A DNA stretch of 64,000 nt, taken from assembly GCA_031761405.1 (NCBI GenBank), contig JASEVX010000011.1, positions 38,047,700 to 38,111,699 of the forward strand. The letters run 5' to 3'. Position numbers and translations under genes: made by a program. This DNA is from Serripes groenlandicus. Lineage: Eukaryota; Mollusca; Bivalvia; Cardiida; Cardiidae. The notes beneath the pieces were generated by a model. The model was not told where the DNA came from, made no database searches, and worked only from the letters and a program-made list of their open reading frames with translations. Shown here in pieces: positions 46,701-55,700 of the stretch; positions within the stretch are counted from its first letter, which is position 1, and each line of letters starts with the position of its first letter.

Positions 46701-49700
46701 AATCGACATTTTCAAATGAAACTTTGTACACATGTTCAGAGGGACATTATGCATGTATAAACAAAGTCACATCACTCTGGCTGTAATAACCATTAAGTTA
46801 TGCCCCTTTTTAGCTCACCTGAGCTTTGCTCAAGGTGAGTTATTGTGATCGCCTTTTGTCCGTCGTGCGTCGTGCGTCAACTTCTTCTCCTCAGTAACCA
46901 GTGGGTCAATTTGAAACTTCACAGAAAGCATCCTCTGAATGACCTCACCAGAATTCCTTCAAATTTTTGGGATCCATGCAAAATTCTGGTTTCCATGGCA
47001 ACGAAACCGAAAAAACTTCAAAATTCTTCTTCTCCCAAACTGGTTGACAGATTTTCAAATAATTTTGTAGAAATGTTCCTTAGATGACCCTCTATCAGAT
47101 TCCTTCAAGCCATGTTGATTGGTCGAAAAACATGGCCGCCAGGGGGGGGCGGGGCTATTTATATGGCTATAGTGAAAACTTAAAAAATCTTCTCCGACGA
47201 AAGTGTCTGGCCGATTTTCAAATAATTTTGTAGAAATGTTCCTTGGGTGACCCTCTATCAGATTCCTTCAAGCCATGTTGATTAGTCGAAAAACATGGCC
47301 ACCAGGGGGGGTGGGGCTATTTTTCCTTATATGGCTATAGTGCAAACTTAAAAAATCTTCTCCTCCAAAAGTGTCAGGCCGATTTTCAAATAATTTTGTA
47401 GAAATGTTCCTTGTGTGATCCTCTATCAGATTCCTTTAAGCCAAGTTGATTGGTCGAAAAACATGGCCGCCAGGGGGGGGGGGGGGGGGGGGGCGGGGCT
47501 ATTTTGCCTTATATGGCTATAGTGAAAACTTAAAAAATCTTCTTCTCCGAAAGTGTCAGGCCGATTTTCAAATAATTTTGTAGAAATGTTCCTTGGATGA
47601 CCCACTTTCAGTTTCCTTCAAGCCATGTTGATTGGTCAAAAAACATGGCCGCCAGTGGGCAGGGCTATTTTGCATTATATGGCTATAGTGAAAACTTAAG
47701 AAATCTTCTCCTCCAAAAGTGTCTGGCCGATTTTCAAATAATTTTGTAGAAATGTTCCTAGGGTGACCCTCTATCAGATTTCTTCAAGCCAAGTTGATTG
47801 GTCGGAAACTGTGGCTGCCAGGGGGCAGGGCTTATATAGCTAAAGTGAGAAAAAAAAATCAGGTGAGCGATTCCAGGGCCATCATGGCCCTCTTGTTTTA
47901 CTTAGAAATTCTTACAAAAAGTTTAACTTTGCCCATAAACTGTTCAAATTTTCAAATGAAACTTGGTACACATGTTCCTATTTACAATACACATGTCTAC
48001 CAAGTCACATAATATCTCTGGCTTAAAAAATTAGTCAGTAATGTCTCTTTTTTTTATTAAGAAAAACAGACAAGTGTTGGCGTTCACTCAACTGCGTTCT
48101 TGTTTGTTTTATTTCCTAATCTGCACACTGCTTTATATTTATCTATATTGTATGCATATTGTGTTTTAGCCATTTCACAGCCTTAAAGCAGCATAACTGA
48201 TATCTTCTCTTTCTCACTTTAGCTTTCCATCTAGGGTCATACCATTTTGCTCATTGATTCACATAGATTTCGTTTTTATTTCAGATTCCGTTTTGATTGA
48301 TTTTTGACTCTTGATTGTGTTATGATTTCTCTGATTAGTTAATTAAGTCCTTTTATCATACATATTCATGGTAGATAACTCTTATCATACTGTACACTAT
48401 TCATCAATAGGAGTTACACACACATGTCGAAGAAGGTCTGGGTAGGAATGTTCAAACTAGATGCTCCGTTGAGGTGCTAAACGCTGTAGAAAGGACGGAA
48501 AAAGAAATGACAGGTAACACTTGTCCTGACTTGACTGATATGATGCATTCTCTGTTTTATATGACATTATTTGGCCTTGACACATGAAATCCAACCTTCA
48601 TTGCTTGTTGACCGGCTAAGACCCTGATCAACATGTACTTCTGTGCAGTCTAATAAGGATCTTCCCTGTAGAAAGCATCCTGGAAGCCCAAAGAAAGAGA
48701 TTATCATCAATGTGATTGAAATTGCAAGAAGCTCAAAATTACAAAAAGTTGTTTTTTTGTGTGACCAGGCTCAATCCCGGTTTACAATCCAATTTAACCC
48801 TTTCCCTCATACGACAATTCTGCAGCAGACGACTTTGAACGTATTTTGTCAAAACATAGAAAATCTCCATAATTGAATGGATAACCTTTGATAAAAAGTG
48901 GAAAACATTGTGGCAAAAGGAGAAATTGCACGTTTTGTGCAATTTCTTCTTTAGTCACTATGTTTTCAAAAAGCCGTCTGCTGCAGAGGCGTCAGAAAGC
49001 GTCTATATGAGGGAAAGGGTTAAAAAACAACATCAGAACCTCTGGAAATATTATACACTTATATACAAAATGAAATGTAAGTAACAGTGTCATTTTGTCA
49101 AATGTTTGTTATGTAGCCAGCCTTGGCAGGATGGCACTTGGGGATAATTTTCTGTCTTCGGTCTGTCTGCCTCTTACCCATTGACTTAGTTTTAGGAACT
49201 TGAAATTGGCAGAAGCCACACTTGTTCTTCATAAAACATGTTCAAAATTATTTCAAAGAGGATTTCTTTACTATCATAAAAGTGAATTTGGATCATTTTA
49301 AGTTGCATTGACTGTAAAATTTCCATACAGTATTACGATGTCATTTCATTAGAAGAATTACTTAATGAAGACACATTGCATCATTTCGTTTAGACCGTGT
49401 GTTTGGATTTCTTCGTAAGTGCATCACAAATAATTTCAGTTCTTATTTGATTTGAATTCAGTTCATCCATTGTGTTGCCTATTGCTGCTTTGCAATTATG
49501 TATTGTTGTTTTCATTATTGTTTAGTTATGTTTCCAGTGTGCACCTTGTGTTTTTTTTTTTTCAATTAAAAGTATTTAAAACTCTTTTTTTTAAGATTTT
49601 TACTATTGGGATGTATGTTATAACAGTTTATATTTGTGTAGAAATTGTTTCATAAGCTTCTTTCTCACAATTTACTCAACACCATTGCTCTTTCTCAATA

Positions 49701-52700
49701 ACCAATTGAAAATCATATAATAAACCCGAATCACTTTTATGAAATTGAAATATTGTAGAAAATGGTGTCGAACAAAAAATATAATATAGAAAATACACTT
49801 TATTTGCCAATATTGTTAAGCACTTTTGTTATTGTAGACATTTTGAGGAAATTATATCAAAACCTCAAGAATTTTGACCAAATAAACATTAACCCTTTCC
49901 CTCTTACGGCAAACCTAATCATGCCAAAACATGGACAATTTCTATAAATTGGAGTTTAATTACTGAAAAAGGTTGAAAACTTTGTGGCAAAAGGTAAAAA
50001 TTGCTCGCCTGCTGTATATGCGTCAAAATGCGTCTACAGGTGGAAAATGTGTTATCCCTTTTCCACATACAGATGTGTTTTGAATCATCTGCAGCAGACG
50101 ACTTTTGAAAAAAGTTTGACAAAGGAGAAATTGTTCCTAATGAGCAATTTCTCCTTTTGTTACAATGTTTTGTTCAAATCTATTCAATGATTATTGTTTC
50201 AAGTATAGACATTTTCCATATTATTGCCTATATATTGACTACTACAGAATTGTTGTATGTGGGAAAGGGTTTTAATGAAGTAATCATTAATTGCAGAGCG
50301 CTTATCATCTCTACTGCCGGAAGAAGATCGTCAACAGATTCAGACCATTATGCCTAAACGAGATTTCGACATTGCCTACAGGCTCGATTGTAGAAATCTG
50401 TGCGCGGATTTCAGGGAGGATATTTCCTTCCGTTTCTCCTTAAGTCCAATGAATCTGGTCAGAAAAATACTCGGTCTTGGGAGGTTACGTAGCGGACAAC
50501 AACCATTTCAAGCTGTGAGTATTTCACACCTACAGTTAACCCTTTCACTCATATAGACGCTTTCTGACACCTCTGCAGCAGACGGCTTTTAGAAAACATA
50601 GTGACAAAAGAAGAGATTGCACAAAACGTGCAACTTCTCCTTTTGCCACAATGTTTTCCACTTTTTGTCATAGGTTATCCATTCAATTATGGAGATTTTC
50701 TATTTATTGACAAAATATGTTTAAAGTTGTCTGCTGCAGAACTGCCGTATGAGGGAAAGGGTTAGGAATAGTCAGGAAATTGACATTCTGAGCGGAACAT
50801 GATTGGAACGAAGTTAGAACGCTTAAAGAGTGGAACGGAATTTTCCGCTTTGAACGAAACTATCATAAGTAATGAAAAATCCAATCACATGAATGCTTCG
50901 CTCATTGAGCGGTTGCAACAATTTACTCAATATATTAAAATACATATTTGTATACTAAACCTTTGTTTAATAAGACACTTAAGTATCCAATTGTAATTTA
51001 ATGTATTAATATTATATATACAATCTTTTTCGTAATTCAATTTGCTTCGCAGCCTTCTTTTTGCTATTCTAAGACATCTCATGATCTGGATTTTCCAATG
51101 TCGCCATTTATAGTTCAGACAAACACAGAGCGCTTTTAGAAGACATTGGTCTTTATTATAAAATGGTTGGTTTTTAACATGCCTTAGATTCTGTTTAAAA
51201 AAAACACTGCAATAAAGAAATTTAAAGAAAAGAATAGAAGTTTTCAAGTGCTTAATGACTACAAAAGATTGTGTGGCAATTCTTCCGACTGGAGATGGCA
51301 AATCTAAAACCATACCACTGTTTCCTTGGCATGTGTTTGGACATGTAGATAGATCTCCTTGTTGGCATTGTAACAAATTAGGATCACATGACTTGAACAT
51401 CTAAATATATATCTTTTCCCCGAAAACAACTAAATATAGATTATTTTTTTCTGCGCAAAAAAAAGATTCTACTGGTGCTCTCAAAACCTTGAAAGCAAGA
51501 ACTTAATTGGCTGGAGAAATGGTTATACGAGGCGACCTTCTGTGGGTCGTCTTCAGATCCTAATATCTGAGTGAATATAAGGATATGATTTTAATCAGAT
51601 TAACTTTATCCCTTCCAGCCATCACAAGTTCCGATGACCCCTCAGGAGCCTCGTGCACCAGGACCTTTCCCAGCAGAGCATAATGAGACGGTTATGATAG
51701 CTTTATCTCTGTTTAAATCTGTAGGACAGAAGTATGCCATGGGAAGTCTTATTGTAGTGGGTGGGGTAAGTTTTTACTACAGTTGTTCGAAACACTTCTT
51801 TTGAGTATGTACTACATAGGGTTTTGAATTCAAATACAGGTATAATTTTTTTATATATACCTCACATTTAGAGCCTCCTTATGCTTTTCGTTTTGTATTG
51901 TGTTAGGTAAACATTCAGGAGTAAAACCTGTAACCTTTCTCCTAGAGGAAGACAGTGGTAGAGCGTCCACCTCTAGTTGAAAAGGTCCCAGGTTCCAATC
52001 CGGTGATGAGCAGGATCTGCCTCTAGGAATTTTCCTCACAAACGGCATGTGTACTGGTTAAATCTCCAGGAAGCAGACATTGAGCATGATAAACTAAAGT
52101 GCTGTAAGCTTGTTTAGTAAAGTTGAAATTGCTCATAACTAGCAATTTATTTATTTGCAGCTTTTGTTTAACTGTTTTCAATATACATGTTATTTATTTA
52201 TATATGTTTGCCCAGATGTTTTCAAAGTCATCTGCTGTGGATTTGTTGTAATTGGTAAAAGGTTAAGAACATATAAAAATAACACAATAAGCACCATATC
52301 TACAGCACTGTCGAGCCTTTCTTTCTGTTATGTGTTACATATATACTTGAATGAATCCTTTTAACTTTTGTTCCTGTTATGTGTCAGGTGTACAAAGCTG
52401 TAGGCTGGAAGATCCTGGCCATAGGCCTGAGTTTGTATGGGGGCGTGTTCTGTTACGAGAGACTGACCTGGACAAACAATGCGAAAGAGAGATCCTTCAA
52501 GCACCAGTATGTGGACTACGCGAGCAGCAAACTCCGACTGATTGTAGATCTGACCAGTGCCAATTGTAGTCACCAAGTACAACAGTAAGTAGTATACCTG
52601 GTGTAATTTAACCCAATATACCCACATAAAGTTAAGAACATCTTGAAATTTACAAATTTACCGTTCACGCTCCGTTCCGTTCCGCTCCGCTCACGTTCCA

Positions 52701-55700
52701 ACCCGCTCTCAAAGCGTTCACTCATTCATAACATTGTGATTGCTTTTTTCCGTTCCGTTCAAATTGAGTGCTATTTTACGCTCACTCGGAACGCTTTTTT
52801 TTTCCGATCAAAATCTGTTCAACGATTTGATTGGCTTAAATTAATTTCGTTTCGTTTATATTTATTTTTACTTAACCCTAGATATCAACAAACGATCTAG
52901 AGTTTTTTCAGCACAATCGTTAGTAGCAAATCGTATTACGAAAATGATCATATTAATAATATTTGTTACATTCTAATTCGATCGGATACTTGAGTGTCTT
53001 ATAAGACAAAAGTTTAGTATACAAATATGACTTTTAATAAAATAGTTTCGTAAAATAATTATCGGATAGTTGTTACAACCGTTCAATGAGCGAATGATTG
53101 GATGTTTGCAATCATTATGATTGTTTCGTTCAGAGCGCAAAATTCCGTTCCGCTCATAAAGCGTTACAATCACGTTCCGCTCATAAAGCGTTACAATCAC
53201 GTTCCGCTCAGATTGTCAATTTCATGATGTTCTTAACTGTACAACAAATCTGTTGCAGATGACTATGAAAACAATTAGTAAAACATAGGGAAACTCTTTA
53301 TAACTCTCCAGTAATTTGCAAACAGCCACATTTGATACAAGTATTTGATATTAAGTATTTGATATTAATATTTGATAATATGTGTGATGTTATCATATTG
53401 ATGTTTGATATTACTTAACTGTTTATTATTACTTAAATACTATTTCATATGTTGATAAGATTTGTAATTATGTTTTCCCTTTGTTTTTGTTAACAGTGTA
53501 TAGTATTGTTTTGTCATGCATGACATTTATGTAATTAGGCCATGAACTACTGTGTTCAAAGCCATGTATGTAAATAAACTCAAAATATATAAATGAAAGA
53601 TTAATTAATTATTATTTATTAAAGTTGAAAACATTGTGGCCTTTTTCTCCTTTTTACACAACGTTTTCAATAGTTGTCTGCTGCAAAGGTGTCAGAAGGC
53701 GTCCACATGTTTAAAAGGTTAACGCTTTCCAACATGCAGACATATTTTGACATCTCTGAAGCAAAAGAACTTTGACTTGAAATTATTGTGTAACATTTGT
53801 TCAACTCAATACAAAACATTTTCATTGATGTAGATAACCCATTGTTTGTCTAAATATTTCAAAGTCGTCTGTTGCAAAATTGTTGTAAGTTGGAAAATGT
53901 TAAATTGGAATATAAGAAATAATTTAGTAATCTTGAAAATGAAATAAGCAAGATGTGATTTTGAAATACCAATGCACCCCTCCTTACATCAATATTTTTT
54001 TCCTCTTTCGCACGTTAGTTGCTGCTATAGATAATTGATTTGTCTATTACCCCACCACATATAATGTGTCGGCAAAGTAATGAAACATTTGAGAATGAGA
54101 GCAGTTTGGGCCTTATGTTACCTCTTTCCCACATTGGTATAGCTTAACCCTTTCCCTCATATAGACGCTTTCTGACGCCTCTGCAGCAGACGCCTTTTTG
54201 AAAACATAGTGACAAAAGAAGAAATTGCACAAAACGTGCAATTTCTCCTTTTGCCACAATGTTTTCCACTTTTTGTCATAGGTTATCCATTCAATTATGG
54301 ATATTTTCTATGTTTTGACAAAATACGTTCAAAGTCGTCTGCTGCAGAATTGTCGTATGGGGGAAAGGGTTAACTGAGGATGCTGTAATTATGAGTATAG
54401 ATTGGTTTGCTGTGTTTTTAACCTCGAAAAAGATGGTATTATAAAAGCAAATCAAATCCTTGAAAACAAAATACAAGATTTCAGCCGCATCAATCAATCA
54501 AGGAGTCTTGGTGCCTATGCAAACAGTGTAAACGCAGACATTGTGCATCCATGTAGTCTTGACGGTCTTCACTTCCTCTCTTTATTGAATCTTGGATGCA
54601 ACTTTTGACTAAAAACTAGAAGTTTAATCCAATGTAACTTTAACCCTTTCCCACATACAACAAATCAGCTGCAAACAACTTTGAAACATCTAAGTAAAAA
54701 TACAGAAAATCTCTTCAATTGAAAGTTTTGAAAACATCGTGGCAAAAAGAGAAATTTCTCATTATGATCAATATCTTTCTTTTTTTTTGATCAAAATGTT
54801 TTTTAATGTCATCTGCTGCAGATGCATAAATGTGTCTACAAGACAGAAATTATAAAATGACGCCAAACCAGAAAATCAATAAAACTGCAAATGTCTGGAC
54901 AGAAATATGTTTATGCATTGATATATGATTACTTTTACAGGGAACTGAGCTCCACATTTGCAAGGTTGTGTAATCAGGCTGACATTTGTAAAGAAAAGCT
55001 TGAAGATGAAATTAAACAAAAGGACATTAGAATAACACAACTGACAACCGTGTCATCCAAAGCAAAAACTTTCAGGTAAAAATGATGTTAACATTTTTTT
55101 TAGGAAAAACTAAATTTCCCACATGCAGACACATTTTGACCCATCTGCAGCAGACAACTTTTGAAAACATTGTGACAAAAGGAGAAATTGCTCATGATGA
55201 GTGATGTCTCCTGTTGCAACAGTTTCCTACTATCTGTGTCTGTATCCAGGAAGATTTGTTAGGTCTGTTTCATGCAGTGAATGTGGTGCTACATTGATCA
55301 AATTTCATCTATGGATGTTTAGTTGCATTCTTGCTGTAAATAATGATTTGAGCAAATGTTATGCTTGAATGACTTCTTTGGTTAATACTTTCCCACATGC
55401 AGACACATTCTGACGCACTACAGGTCCTGCAGATGATTTTTGAAAACATTGTGGGAAAAAGAAATCGCTCAAAATGATCAACTTTTCCTTTTCCGTAATG
55501 CTATCCACTCCATTCAATGGTAAAACTTTCATTTGCAGAGAGCCCCGGTAGCTAAGTCGGTAGCGACGCGGGCTGACAATCCAGGGGTTTTGAGTTTGAA
55601 TCCCGGCTCGGCCAACTTTCTTTCCGACGTTTGACGAATGTCAATGCGACATGCATCATATGTCTTCCACTTATGGGCTAAGTCTATGTGGGAAAGCAGC

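Larger units (their letters stand above)
46428..48104 (+). mobile_element. H6 Helentron-like element, interrupted by H4
   Basis: Left part with TGGTGTTGTCGTCATCAC and AAATGAAACTTGGTACACATG. Interrupted at 46811 and resumes at 47897 (TTACTTAGAAATTCTTAC). Hairpin GTTG...CAAC and TTCTTG end. The 5' boundary is uncertain. Confidence 0.55.

Noticed and set aside
42665..48513. Exons 12a and 12b both constitutive
   Set aside because: Including both shifts the frame and meets a stop codon about 12 codons into 12b.
50927..51400. 157-residue minus-strand protein
   Set aside because: Runs across a V-element end and a relic helicase fragment read on the other strand. Composition is irregular and no motif is seen.
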